A stretch of 64,000 nt of DNA. Origin: Sesbania bispinosa (lineage: Eukaryota > Streptophyta > Magnoliopsida > Fabales > Fabaceae). Where the stretch lies: the NCBI GenBank assembly GCA_026901365.1, contig QLOH01000117.1:558001-622000 (forward strand), read 5' to 3'. The translations under genes and the position numbers were made by a program. Position 1 is the first letter of the stretch. Every line of letters starts with the position of its first letter. This document shows positions 1 to 11,523 of the stretch, piece after piece. The notes beneath the pieces were generated by a model. It was given only the letters and a program-made list of their open reading frames with translations, was not told the origin of the DNA and did not search any database.

Positions 1-567
1 TCGAGTAACATGTCCTGTCTTAGTTAACTTCTTTTTTCTCTGTTTTTATTTCCATCAGATTGAAGTCACTTTCTTCTCAAATCTCAAATAAATATTAAAG
101 CTGCTATTAGACCAATTGCTACTTTTTTGCCGCTGTTCCTTGCCTTCTCTTCTTTTCGGTTTCTATGTTTTATCATGGTTCTTTTTGTCATTGTGCTCAT
201 GTGCAAAGCTATTCAGGAGTTGCTGACGAAGTTTCTAATATTGAGCTGCTTGGTGTGAATCAATTGTTTGGCTTGGAACCCATATATGCACGTGGTGACT
301 TATTTGGATGAGTCAAGTGCTTTGCAATTTGGTTTCCTGGTCGTTGGTTTTTTTCTGGCTAAGCTCATGGATTGAGATTCACGTGTTCTACTTCACTGTC
401 TTTCATTTGGTTTTGTTTCTATAATCATTTCTTTTGATTTCATTCTTTAGTTTGGTTATAGTTAGGTGGCATTATTGGTTTATATTATTATTAATTATGC
501 TATTGTGTAATGGGTTAAAGTACTTTTTGTACTCATTTTTATTTCATTTTTTTTGCTTAGAAAAAAA
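1..567 (+). mobile_element. Probable 3' end of a LINE-type retrotransposon
   Basis: The last 60 bases (about 508-567) read 'gggttaaagtactttttgta' followed by 'tttgcttag' and an A-run. The same tail, with small changes, ends the LINE remnant at 8093-8527 and, on the other strand, the one starting at 14978. No intact coding frame was found, so only the tail is well supported; the left limit is set by the window edge. Confidence 0.35.
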
Positions 568-835
568 ATTAACCCCTATCATCATTTATCAATATTATTT
601 TAAAAATTAGCCAAGTAAGTAAATAAATGGAAATATTGTTTCACGATTGATTGAATCGTAGTTGAACCAATAATAATTAAATAAATAATGTTTTATTGAC
701 ACCCCATGGTATACACCATAATGGGAAAAAAAGGAAAGAGAAATATGACAGATGCGACATGACAAGAAAGAGATATAAATATGAGGGATGTTAAATGAGT
801 GTATAAAAATTAGAGGTGTTTATTTACCAGTGTTG

Positions 836-1200
836 TAATTAAATATATATTTAACATTATATAATTATTCAATTAATAAAATAATACAAATCATAATAAA
901 TTTAGATATATAAAGTTATAAATCAATATAAATAACCTTATTACATGTTTTATAAGGTAGAAAAAGTCATCATAATTAATAATAAAATAATAAATATTTA
1001 TGTGAAGTTTTTAAACATTTATGTATAATTTTATCATTTATGTGAAAAATTAAAAAATGAGAAAATTGAAAATTTTGGAAAATGACATTTTTTTTTAAAA
1101 AAAATGACTGGTTCAAACTGGTCCAACCTAACTCTTTATGGGTGTTACAGGCCAAGTGGGTTAGCCAATGGGCCACCCATTTTTGTAAAAATATATGATA
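836..1200 (-). repeat. Dispersed AT-rich repeat related to 17.9-18.3 kb
   Basis: The stretch near 905-945 is the reverse complement of sequence near 18140-18185 (shared 'aatcaatataaataacctta'). It is followed by a 'ggttcaaactggtccaacc' type segment resembling the GC-rich ends of the element at 17575-18350. It is probably a decayed copy of the same non-autonomous element. Limits are approximate. Confidence 0.35.
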
Positions 1201-1352
1201 AATTAATAAAGTTTATTATTAAAATAAATCAACCCATACAATAATAATTTTAATTATTATAAATTAAATTTACAACATAGTAATATATTATATTATATAT
1301 TATTCTATAATTTTATTAGTGGAATAAAATATAATAAGTTGTAATATTATAG

Positions 1353-1870
1353 ACACTAATAACACATGTATGTAGTGATAAAATTATCACTTACAATTTT
1401 ATCAATTATAAAAAATAAATAATAAAATAAAAAAGGTCAAGTCAACACCGGCTCATCACCGGCCAACCCACATTGAGCCACTCAAAGTTCAGGTTGGACT
1501 AGACCAAAATGAAGTTAGACGATGGCAATATGGGCTAGCTCGTCCCAACACGTAAAAAATGGGTTGTGACGGGCTAACCCAAATTTGGAAATGAACAAAA
1601 AAATCCAACTCAACTCATATTTAAACGGATCAACTCATTTAGCCTGTCCAAAATCAAAAGAAAAAAAATAAAAAAATAAATTGTAAAAATGGGTCAAACG
1701 GGCTGACCCAACCCATATTTATTAGCCTATTTTTTCAATGAGTTATATCGGCTACACGTTGGGTTGAGAATACTCAACCTAACCTGATCAAATTAATGGG
1801 TTATTGGGCCAGCCCATTTTATCATCCTTAAACCGCTCAATTTATATAATAGCCTTAACCCATATTGACA
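1353..1870. repeat. Dispersed repeat, second copy at 61.85-62.1 kb
   Basis: From 'actaataacacatg' through 'aaggtcaagtcaac' and 'gccaaccca' this region can be followed alongside 61850-62010. It continues with repeated 'gggctaaccca' and 'ggctgacccaaccca' motifs and ends near 'atattgacactcc'. It is probably a non-autonomous DNA transposon, but no clean target duplication was found. Confidence 0.45.
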
Positions 1871-3157
1871 CTCCTAAATGCAAGATTGCAAAGTTTTTCA
1901 CATGTGCACATTAAAAGGACCCCATTATTATTGCCAACACTTACACGACACTCGACCTCACGTTTAATAGGATATAATACTTAGTAGTGATTAACATACA
2001 TTTATTTCCTTTTCCATTTAATTTCCTTCTCCACCTTATACTTCTCACTTTCTCTCATTCCTTTTTTTATTTCAAGGTGTATCCATATATACCAATAATT
2101 TTTCTATAATATTTGCCTTTTCTTTTGATGCGAAGCATAGAATATTTGTTTACAAAATTGGATGAGGATAGCAAGTGTTAATATTTATATTGTGAAGTAT
2201 GCAAAACTTATACGATAAATTATTTACTAGAACCTTATCATATAAGATTTAAATGTTTAAGACTTGAGGTTCTTTTTTATTTTTTTAATTTTACTTGACA
2301 ACAATTGGTCTATTTCAATAATATTTTATACTTTGAAAAATTGTATCCTATAATCAATAAACCTACTTTTATTAAATAAAAGATAAATGTTATTATGTCA
2401 CTGCTTATGAAGGATATGTATTCTTTATATATTTAAACTCAAATGACTTTTATATTTTGACCAAAAAATGACTTTTATATAATTTTTGAAAATTTACTTT
2501 TATAAAACATTATATATAAATAAAATATAAGTAAATTCATATAACCCATGAACATTATATCTAATTTCATTTGCTAAAATTTTATATACCTAAACAAAAT
2601 AATGTATCACATTAACTAACGTGTCCTCAGAATTATAATTGGTCTAGTTAGTCATCAACTTTGTAGAAAACAATAAAAACATATTAAAAACTCACAAAAT
2701 TCTAACACATGCATAACAAATAATTAACATAAATAATGCGAAAGTGAAACTGAGACTGAGCAAGGTATATATTGTACTCATGCACCAGCAGAGGTAGACT
2801 GCACCAAAGCCAACCGCACTAGAGATGGCAAATTTAATCATATATAATTACGTGCGTAAATCGTCACATATTGTAAAGCACATCAGAAATAAATAAATAA
2901 ATAAATTAAATATTGACAATGATATTATACAAGGTCAAAGAATGATTAGTTACGTTATCTAATTTTTTTTCCCCTCTGAAAATCCTTTGGTCAAATTATG
3001 AGGCAACCTAAACCATCTTCTCATTTATTGTTCAACAATTTATGCCTCCAAAGGATCCTTATAAATTACAACATAGATCATGCCCAAAAGACTCACTAAA
3101 AATCCTCATTTCTTTGCTAACTAATAACACCATCATTATTCACATAAGCAAATTAAA
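1871..3157 (+). promoter_or_regulatory. Upstream region of BBE-like gene 1: TATA box and W-box cores
   Basis: TATAAATT lies at 3060-3067, about 95 bases before the ATG at 3158, which would give a 5' leader of roughly 65 bases. GGTCAA (reverse-strand TTGACC, the W-box recognised by WRKY factors) occurs at 2933-2938 and 2989-2994, and a further TTGAC core at 2913-2917. BBE-like genes are often elicitor-induced, so WRKY control is plausible but inferred. The rest (1871-2900) is AT-rich with no gene seen. Confidence 0.4.
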
Positions 3158-4762
3158 ATGGGAGCTAAGATACCACTATCATTGTTCCCCATTCTTGTGT
3201 TGCTTTCTCTCATTTGGTCAGCTTCAGCAACAAATTCAGGTCACAACACTTTCATTCATTGCCTCATAAACCATTCAGACCCTTCTCACCCCATAACTCC
3301 AGCAATTTTCACTCCAAACAATTCCTCATTCTCTTCAGTCTTGCAATCCTACATCAGAAACCTTCGTTTCAACACCTCCACAACAAGGAAACCATACCTT
3401 ATCATAACCGCATTGCATGTGTCCCATGTACAAACAGCTGTTATTTGTGCTCAAAAACACAACTTGCAGATGAAAATCAGAAGTGGAGGCCATGATTATG
3501 AGGGTGTGTCTTATGTGGCAGAGGTGCCATTCTTCATCCTTGACATGTTCAATCTCAGATCCATTGAGGTTGATATAAACACTGAAACAGCTTTGGTCCA
3601 AGCTGGTGCAACTCTTGGTGAAGTTTATTACAGAATTGCTGAGAAAAGTAAAACTCATGGCTTCCCAGCAGGGGTATGTCCCACTGTTGGGGTAGGAGGC
3701 CACATTAGTGGTGGTGGTTATGGCAATATGATGAGAAAATATGGTCTCTCAGTGGATAATGTAATTGATGCACAAATAGTTGATGTTCAAGGTAGATTGC
3801 TTGATAGAAAATCCATGGGTGAAGATCTATTTTGGGCTATTACAGGTGGTGGTGGAGCTAGCTTTGGTGTGGTAATTTCCTACAAAATAAAGCTAGTTAA
3901 AGTTCCTGAGACAGTCACTGTTTTCCAAGTTAGGAGGACCTTGGAGCAAAATGCCACAGACATTGTTTATAATTGGCAGCATGTGGCACCATTTATTGAC
4001 AATGACCTTTTCATTAGGCTTATATTGGATGTGGTCAATGGTACACAAAATGGAACAAAAACTGTAAGGGCTACTTTTATAGCCCTGTTTCTTGGTGACT
4101 CAAAAACTCTTGTTTCTCTTCTGAATGAGAAGTTTCCTCAATTGGGTTTGAAGCAATCAGATTGCATTGAAACAAGCTGGCTTAGATCTGTTCTGTTTTG
4201 GACAAATATCAACATAACAGAACGGGTTGAGATTTTGCTTGATAGACAACCACAATCACTTAACTACTTGAAGAGAAAATCTGACTATGTAAAGAAACGA
4301 ATTTCCAAAGAGGGTTTGGAAGGGATATGGAAGAAGATGATTGAGTTGGTGGATGCAATACTATATTTCAATCCTTATGGTGGAAGAATGGCTGAGATTC
4401 CATCAACAGAAAGTCCTTTTCCTCATCGAGCAGGGAACCTATGGAAGGTACAATACCAAGCAAATTGGAATCAGCCAGGGAAAGAGGTAGCAGAACACTA
4501 CATAAACTTGACAAGAAAACTTCATAAATACATGACTCCTTTTGTCTCCATGAACCCAAGAGAGGCTTTCTTCAATTATAAGGATCTTGATTTGGGAATT
4601 AACCACAATGGTAAGAACAGCTATGATGAAGGGAAAGTTTATGGAGTGATGTATTTCAAGGATAACTTTGACAGGTTGGTTCAAATAAAGACCAAGGTTG
4701 ATCCTGGCAATTTCTTTAGGAATGAACAAAGCATCCCTACCCTGCCAAATAGGAAGAGTTAG
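3158..4762 (+). CDS. Berberine bridge enzyme-like FAD-linked oxidoreductase, copy 1
   Basis: This intronless gene encodes 534 residues, a normal length for plant BBE-like proteins, which are secreted flavoproteins oxidising alcohols or carbohydrates. A hydrophobic signal peptide covers about residues 1-25 and ends in SASA. The FAD-binding (PCMH) domain carries His112 in RSGGHDYEG and Cys174 in GVCPTVGVGGH, the two attachment sites of bicovalent FAD; their 62-residue spacing matches the family. Val177, three residues after the Cys, is the 'gatekeeper' position where Val favours reaction with O2, so an oxidase rather than a dehydrogenase is inferred. Tyr114 and Tyr188 match active-site tyrosines of characterised members. 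The C-terminal BBE motif NYKDLDLG is at 473-480; the usual Tyr before it is Phe471 here. Several N-glycosylation sequons are present. The substrate cannot be told. A possible polyadenylation signal AATAAA lies at 4922-4927. Its tandem partner is at 11524-13251. Confidence 0.95.
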   Translation: MGAKIPLSLFPILVLLSLIWSASATNSGHNTFIHCLINHSDPSHPITPAIFTPNNSSFSSVLQSYIRNLRFNTSTTRKPYLIITALHVSHVQTAVICAQKHNLQMKIRSGGHDYEGVSYVAEVPFFILDMFNLRSIEVDINTETALVQAGATLGEVYYRIAEKSKTHGFPAGVCPTVGVGGHISGGGYGNMMRKYGLSVDNVIDAQIVDVQGRLLDRKSMGEDLFWAITGGGGASFGVVISYKIKLVKVPETVTVFQVRRTLEQNATDIVYNWQHVAPFIDNDLFIRLILDVVNGTQNGTKTVRATFIALFLGDSKTLVSLLNEKFPQLGLKQSDCIETSWLRSVLFWTNINITERVEILLDRQPQSLNYLKRKSDYVKKRISKEGLEGIWKKMIELVDAILYFNPYGGRMAEIPSTESPFPHRAGNLWKVQYQANWNQPGKEVAEHYINLTRKLHKYMTPFVSMNPREAFFNYKDLDLGINHNGKNSYDEGKVYGVMYFKDNFDRLVQIKTKVDPGNFFRNEQSIPTLPNRKS

Positions 4763-5074
4763 ACTTACAATAGTTATTGATTTCTAGTTTGTTGATTGCT
4801 GTTGGTAACGTATAAATACCTGGGTGTTTAAAAGCAGTAAGTTTAATAGCCTATGATCCATTGGTATGATCAAAGCATTAAGCTTGTTATTAATTTATTT
4901 GGTTTGATAGTCAATGAAATAAATAAACTGTGTTACTTTATTCCTTTAAATTTTGCATCTTCTTTTAATACTTTTGCTTACTTGATATATTTTATTGAGA
5001 TTTTATAGCTATTTACCTGAGCATTTTTAATTTTTAGGAAAAGGGATACGAATTGATGTTAACCAATCAAAATT

Positions 5075-5389
5075 ATGCTTTATGAAAAGTACGAGTGGGT
5101 TTGAAAATACGGGTGTGCAGAAATTAAAACAGTGTCGTCTAGATTTTATATATATAAAAATTTTGACCGAGTAAACATTTCATCTCACACTTTTCTCTTC
5201 TTATTTCTCTGTATTTTTTATTATTCATTACATCTTATACTTTTTTCTTTTTTTCTCCATCATATTATTTATTATACCGCACACTTTTTCTTTATTTCTA
5301 TATTTCTTATCAATACTTTTATTCTTATCAATATTTCTGCAAGTCAATAAGATTATGATTCACATTTATACTATTTATTTGGATAAAAT
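5075..5389. repeat. Direct repeat, left copy (uninterrupted)
   Basis: About 315 bases starting 'atgctttatgaaaagtacga' and ending 'ttatttggataaaata' are repeated immediately to the right at 5390-6102 with only a few differences. The right copy is longer only because it carries the insertion at 5538-5922. Confidence 0.85.
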
Positions 5390-6102
5390 ATGCTTTATGG
5401 AAAGTACGAGTGGGGTTGAAAATACGGGTGTGCAGAAATTAAAACATAGTGTCGTCTAGATTTTATATATATAAAAATTTTGACCGAGTAAACATTTCAT
5501 CTCACACTTTTCTCTTCTTATTTTTCAATATTTTTTAGGGTGGCAATTTGGTACCCTCCCGTTAGAGAGGGTTTTGGTACCTTCTTGTCATTTTTTTTAT
5601 TAAATAGGCCAAAATTACGTAGGAACAAGTCGTGTACTCCATCCTAAATTATTTCAAAGACATAAAATAGATTTTAAATGAGACACATGTGTATTGCAAA
5701 TGAGAATGTGAAAAAATGGGGAATACAATAAAAAATACATGATAATAGTTATTAGGGGTCAAAAAGTCTTTTCAAAAATTAAAAATACAAATTCTAATAG
5801 TTAAATATTGTCCTATAAGTATAAAAATACTAAGATCATTTAAGAAAGTTGAAAGAAATGGATTAAATGATCAAAGAAAGTACCAAAACCCTCTCTCACG
5901 AGAGGGTACCCTAGAATTTCCCTATTTTTTATTATTCACTACATCTTATACTTTTATCTTTTTCTCTCCATCATATTATTTATTATATCACACACTTTTT
6001 TCTTTATTTCTATCTTTCTTATCAATACTTCTATTCTTATCAATATTTCTACAAGTCAATAAGATTATGATTCACATTTATACTATTTATTTGGATAAAA
6101 TA
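5390..6102. repeat. Direct repeat, right copy (split by an insertion)
   Basis: This copy starts with the same sequence as 5075 and ends 'ttatttggataaaata' near 6102. It is interrupted by the 385-bp element at 5538-5922 plus its 9-bp target duplication. Removing these gives about 319 bases, matching the left copy. Confidence 0.85.
5538..5922. mobile_element. Non-autonomous DNA transposon (MITE), 385 bp, 9-bp target duplication
   Basis: Flanks TATTTTTTA at 5529-5537 and 5923-5931 are identical 9-bp target duplications. The ends are inverted repeats of about 44 bases: the left end has 'ggtaccctcccgttagagag' and the right end, reverse complemented, has 'ggtaccctctcgtgagagag'. The left copy of the surrounding direct repeat shows the empty site. 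The 9-bp duplication suggests a Mutator-like origin. There is no coding capacity. Confidence 0.8.
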
Positions 6103-6870
6103 ATATTTTAATGTATTGAGTTAATTTAAAATAGTATTTTGATGTGATTCTTTTCTGGTTTAACCACATGTATCATCCACTGGAGGTAGTCATGTTCGAG
6201 CTAGGAACATCCACATTATGGTAGGGCTAGCTCTCCCAGCGGGTGTTTGAGGGGAATCAAGCATGTACCACTTGAATCAACCCTCGTTCGTATTTTGATG
6301 TGATTGGTTTTACTATTTATTAAAAAAGTAAATTTTTAATGCATTGGCTTTATTTAAAATAATATTTTAATATGTTGACTTTATTCGAAATAATATTTTG
6401 ATCTATGTGATGGGAAAGTAGAGAAGAGATGAAAAAAATGTGTAAAAGGAAGTATAAAATAAAGGAGTGTGAAAAATCATTACTCTTTTTTTAAGAGTAT
6501 TAAAATTTTGAGTCTTTGACATACCATTTTTTGGTCATGAGATAGAAAAAAAATGAAGGAAGAAGGTGAAAGATATAATTGATGTGTGTGGTTAATTTAA
6601 AACAATATTTTAATGTGAATCTTTTTTACTATTTATTAGTAAAAAAATATTTGAATGTCTTGGCTTTATTTTTAAATAGTATTTTGATGTGATATTGCTT
6701 TTTACTTCATTGAAAAAAATATTTTCATAGTTTTTTCTTTATTTAAAATAGTATTTTTATGTGATAGAAAATAAAGAGAGATAAGAAAAAATGTGTGAAA
6801 GGAAATGTAAAATAAAGGAGTTTTAATAAATCGTTACTATTTTTTTAAGAGTATTAAAATTTTACCGGCT
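6090..6870. repeat. Degenerate array of 'tttaaaatagtattttgatg' units
   Basis: Related 40-60-base units containing 'atttaaaatagtattttgatgtg' variants recur near 6125, 6295, 6350, 6390, 6600, 6670 and 6745. The phrase 'ttttttaagagtattaaaat' occurs near both 6486 and 6841. No gene is seen. It may be an old element that has diverged internally. Confidence 0.4.
6165..6300 (-). mobile_element. SINE-like (tRNA-derived) fragment
   Basis: Read on the - strand, this starts 'gggttgattcaagtggtaca', which resembles a pol III A-box region, and continues with 'agctcgaacatgac', a weak B-box. A related sequence occurs on the - strand at 16255-16380. No intact tRNA cloverleaf was found. Confidence 0.35.
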
Positions 6871-8092
6871 ATTTGTGGGTTGTGGGAAGTGTAGGAAAAA
6901 AAGAGATAAACAAATGAATACATAATGTGAAAAATGTGATAAAAAAAAAAGAAAAGAGACATAGAAAGAAAAATGAGATGTAAAAGAATTTTATATATTT
7001 TAAAGTTAAACCAGGAAACATCTTATATTAAATAAACATTTTATGAAATTATAAAAAAATTAAAAATATAAATAAATTATTTCAAAATTTTATATTTTAA
7101 AATATTTAATAAATTGGTTTACCTAATTAAATTTATTTTAGCAATAATTTATTGCTATGTATTTGTTTAACATTCATATCTATTTTTCTCTTTGAATTTT
7201 AAATTTAAATATTTTTTATTGAATATAAAAATTAAATTGAAACATATCTTTAAAATTAATTTAATCTATCCATCTACACTTCTACAATGCAACAATATAC
7301 ATTTTTACCTTTGAAAAATGCTAGGAACATATTGATGAGGATTGAATAATGGTATATTATTAATCTCAACATTCTCAAATTTGGTACAACCATATATGAG
7401 TATATATACACAATAACAATAGGAAGTAAAGAGATAATGTTTGTTACAATTTGTTACTGGGTAATCCTACTCTATTGGTGAGGATAAGATTCTAATACGC
7501 CCCTGCAAGATGATGGAGGATGGCACTCACCAATCTTGGTCTTGAGAAAGGGTAATCTTCACCAATACATATTCTCTAACACACTCTGCTTAGCACACTT
7601 CCTATGTTTGATTGAAAATTGTATGGGTTCTATTTTTTATGTGACCCATGTAAATTTCAACCAAGTCACACTGAGAGTGTTAGAAAAGTGTGTTGCTAGG
7701 TCTAGCACTCCCCTTTACCTTTTTACTATTCATTAATGTACTTTGAATTGAATTAGATTGGATTAGATCGATTTTTAATTTTTTTTAAAAATAATTAATA
7801 AATATTAGATAAAAGTGATAAAAATATAAAATAATATAAGCATTTTCATTTGAACTTATAATTATTAATATAGATATAAAATTATATAAAAGGAATAACA
7901 TGAAACCTGAAAATTAATTAAAAACTAATTTAAAATTAATATATTTATAGATATGTTAAAATGATATTAGATAATAAAATCATAAAAGTATATTACTATA
8001 AATAATTTCATAAATATATACTTATAAAAATATAAATATATTTTTATTTTATAAATAAGATAATATTTATGTATACAAGTTTGATTTAAATT
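6871..8092. other. AT-rich intergenic stretch with one inverted-repeat piece
   Basis: No gene was found. Around 7570-7715 'ctctaacacactctgcttag' faces 'gagtgttagaaaagtgtgtt' in inverted orientation, like a small MITE. The phrase 'taatacgcccctgcaagatg' at about 7494 resembles the non-coding part of a copia retrotransposon. The rest is simple A/T sequence. Confidence 0.3.
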
Positions 8093-8527
8093 GTGTTGGA
8101 TCGACGGTTAGTTAGGAATGAGATAGCATTTTCTCACAAACAAGTTGGAAAAATAGATTTGTTGGAGCTTATTAAAGTACGGTCATGGAATTGGATGAAG
8201 GTTAGGGACACATCTTTTCATTACCCCTTTTCTGTTTGGGAGATGTCTCCGGCTTTGTGCCTTGATTTTTTCTGAAGGTTTCATCATCGCTTCTGTATTT
8301 GCACGGTTTGGAATTGTGGTGACACTTGTGTCTCAATGTCATTCTTGAATATTGCTAGTTTATGGGATTAGACTTTATCTGAGTCTCTGTAAATGATCGG
8401 TTTGGTGTTTTTGGGTGGCTGATTTTTTTTCCATCACAATTATGTAACTATAATTTTATATTATGGGCTGGAGTACCTATTAAACTCATTTTTTAATATA
8501 ATCATCTTTGCTTAGAAAAAAAAAACA
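8093..8527 (+). mobile_element. LINE retrotransposon, 3' remnant
   Basis: 8093-8275 translates to a C-terminal fragment with RNEIAFSHKQ and IKVRSWNWMKV, typical of the end of plant LINE reverse-transcriptase polyproteins (the W-x-ARNE-x-IF motif). A 3' non-coding region follows and ends in 'gcttag' plus an A-run at 8518-8526. The same protein motif and tail occur on the - strand at 14978-15664. It is heavily 5'-truncated. Confidence 0.65.
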
Positions 8528-9058
8528 TATTATCTAAAAATTAATCTAATCTAATTCAATTAAAAAAATCAAATTTTGTCGCTTTTAATTTTTTGAATTT
8601 TGATTCAATTCAATTTATAGTTTTTTTATTCGAAGGGGGTTTGTCGGTGGGACAGACAAAGCCCCCAAAAATCAGCACGTCGTCGTAGAGTCTGGCAAAT
8701 CCACCTATAATTTTTGTGGTGAGAAAATTTCCAAATGGTTTCCTGTTAGAATATTCCATTAAAATGTGTTTGGAATGATAAATTTAATTGTAATTTTCTC
8801 GCACTTATTTTTTCACATCTCATTTTACATTTTTTTTCATTTCACACCACTTTTATTATATTTTTCATTTTCTTTCTTTTTTCTTTTTTTTCCTTTATCT
8901 ATTTCCTTCCTATATTTATCACACTCCACATTAAATTATTTTCCATGACAAAATTAGCACGGAGTGTTAAATTATCAAAACAAAATGAAACAAAATTATA
9001 TATTTTTAAAAGCTAATTAAAGGGTCAGGAAACTTATTATCAAGAAACAAGGCATATA
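8528..9058. other. Intergenic stretch with a short GC-rich hairpin
   Basis: No gene was found. At about 8635-8667 'gggggtttgtc' pairs with 'gacaaagccccc' across a short loop, giving a compact stem with one bulge in otherwise AT-rich DNA. The 8766-8948 region is pyrimidine-rich low-complexity sequence. Confidence 0.35.
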
Positions 9059-9998
9059 GAGTGTCAAAACGGGCTACCCGGCCCGGCCTGAAGTAGGTAG
9101 CGGACTTTTACAGATCGGACTAAAATACTCGGCTAAAATTTAGTCCAGTAAAATAATCGCCCGAGCCCGGCCCGAATCGGGTAGCGGACTTATGCGGGCC
9201 GACCCAGTTAAAACATAATTTAATAAAAAATATAGCTCATTAAAAGGTATAAAGAATTATAATTTTATAAAACTAAAAAAATTACAATATAGTTATAAAA
9301 ACATTAAAAAAATAGTTCATATACCCTAACAAAACTCATTCAAATAAATTTAAAATTCATTCTAAATACCCAAACGTATTCATCCATCAATCCTATTAAA
9401 CTAAAATACATTTAACACATTCAAATAAATTTAAAATACATTCCTAAGTTCCCAATCCATTCCAAAACATATTAAAGATTTTTCTCAACTTTTCATTCTT
9501 ACCATTCTAAAATTATTCTTTACTGATAGAAAAATAGACAGTTTATATCACAAATAATATTCAACGACGAGTACTCGAAATAAAAGAAAGAAATGAAAGT
9601 TATATTCGATATATTATAAAATGTAATTTATATAAGTATTTCATTTATTTATATTTTACGAACGTTGTTAGTATTTTTTTATGATTATAAAAAATTAATA
9701 TTTTCAATTGAAAGTTCCTCAAGTGGTACTTATATATTATAATTTATAATTTAAAAATAAGTGTTATACGATGCTTTAAAAATAAGTCCCTTTGGTTTGA
9801 TCAAAACATAAGAAAAACGTGAAGTGAACATGACTTTGTGACCATTCACAAAAACATGTGTTTATTAATTGTAAAAACGTATACTTTGATGGAAAAAATA
9901 TATACCCTGCAACATCATTTTTTTTATTATTATATATATATATATGTGTGGGTAGCCCGAAAGCCCATCGGGCAACCCGGCCCGACCCGGTAAAAACA
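9059..9998. mobile_element. Probable non-autonomous DNA transposon with GGCCCGG-rich ends
   Basis: The left end has 'gtgtcaaaacgggctacccg' followed by GGCCCGGCC motifs. The right end (about 9950-9998) has 'gcccatcgggcaacccggcc' in inverted sense. GC-rich ends around an AT-rich core of about 900 bases are typical of hAT-like non-autonomous elements in plants. The target duplication is unclear. Confidence 0.5.
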
Positions 9999-11523
9999 AC
10001 AATATACACCATTGATTCATCATTTAATAAATATAATATTTTATATATTCACAATATATGTCATTAAATCCTATTTGTTAATGTAGTGCTAATAATATAA
10101 ATGACAAAATCATTTTTAATATTGATGAATGATTTTTTTTTCATCTATATTCAAAATGGTTTTGTCATTAAAATTTTAGTTTCTTTCATATTCTAGTTTT
10201 TAAAAAAATATTATTTTTTACAATAAGGTTCAAACCTCTTAGAATCTTTTCTTCCTTAAATATACCAAAAATAAGGTAAATATACAATTTTCTATCTTGA
10301 AGTGGACCCAATGCAATAGTTTCCACCCAATTTGAGATGAGGTGTCTTATTTACTAGAATATTTTTAGTACTATAGAGTACTACGAAAATTTAATACTCA
10401 CCCTCTTGATAAAATATATTAGCATATATAAGTGAAATTATTGATTAAAAAAGTAATAATTAAGATCATGATAAAATATATACACATATATAATAATTGA
10501 AAAAGTGTAGCTTTTCAATTAGGGAAATTGATTTTCTCTAGTTAAAATTATGTGCATCTCTTTTTTATAAATATCTATAATTTTAACATAATATGATGAA
10601 ATGAAATTTTAACATAAAAGGGTTCATTCTCCCCTTAACTTCACCGTTTATTGTATATGTTTTTCTTTAGTAATTTCTTTGATAATATTTTTCATATCTT
10701 CTAATCTTTTTTAGAATTTTTTAAATTCATTTTATATTATGATAAATTTAAACATCTGTAACTTTAATTTTTTAAAAATCAATCTCGTGTTTTGTCAAAA
10801 TTACTGAAATAGAATCGGGGCCGGGGCGATGAAGGCTGTTTATTAGACAGTAACCCGTCAGATAAAGTCATTGTACATCAAAATCATCTCCGTACCTTTC
10901 CTCGTCCTTTCACAATTTCTTCAATATAAATATAATATTTCAGTAAGAAACAATTAAAAAATTAAGAAAAAAAATATTAATTATAAAAAGGAACGGGAAT
11001 TTTTATTAATATATTAAATTTTCGATAAAGAAACATAAAAATAATAAAAAAAATACCTAGATTCTGGAATATACTCGTATGTTTTGGAAAACTTTTTAAA
11101 CTTTTATAAATAAATTATTTGAGTCATTCATTTCACGGTATTGTACTGACCAATACGTACTGATTTCTTATATGTTATTGTTGTTTTTTTGTTTGTTTGT
11201 TCTGTGAAGATAAGTGGACCAAATTATTTTATAAGGGACCTTTATTATTGGTTTCTATTATTATTATAATGGGCCTACTTAGATAAGTGGAATTGGTTGG
11301 ATGATATCACAACGTGAAGATCTTCCTCCTAATGAGTGCTTCAAAGACGTTCCATGTATCCAAATTTGGAACCATCCAACTTTTGAGGCCTGTAATATGA
11401 TGATGGTAACCAGTTATATTAATATTAGTGTTTCTCCTCCCATAGTTGCTCACTTCTAGTTTTCTATTTTCTTCTGCTTTGTTTGCCTCATTGTTGTTCA
11501 ACAAAAAATAGAAACATAGTAAA
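9999..11523 (+). other. AT-rich region upstream of BBE-like gene 2
   Basis: No gene or clear transposon was found. 'gaatcggggccggggcgatg' near 10811 is a small GC-rich island. A convincing TATA box near the ATG at 11524 was not seen, though 'ttatattaatatt' near 11415 is possible. Confidence 0.3.

Noticed and set aside
3335..3703. Open frame on the minus strand inside BBE-like gene 1 (and 11707-12084 in copy 2)
   Set aside because: It is the antisense reflection of the conserved FAD-domain coding sequence, with no domain of its own.
8766..8948. Open frame rich in Phe and Ser
   Set aside because: Low-complexity pyrimidine-rich DNA, not a gene.
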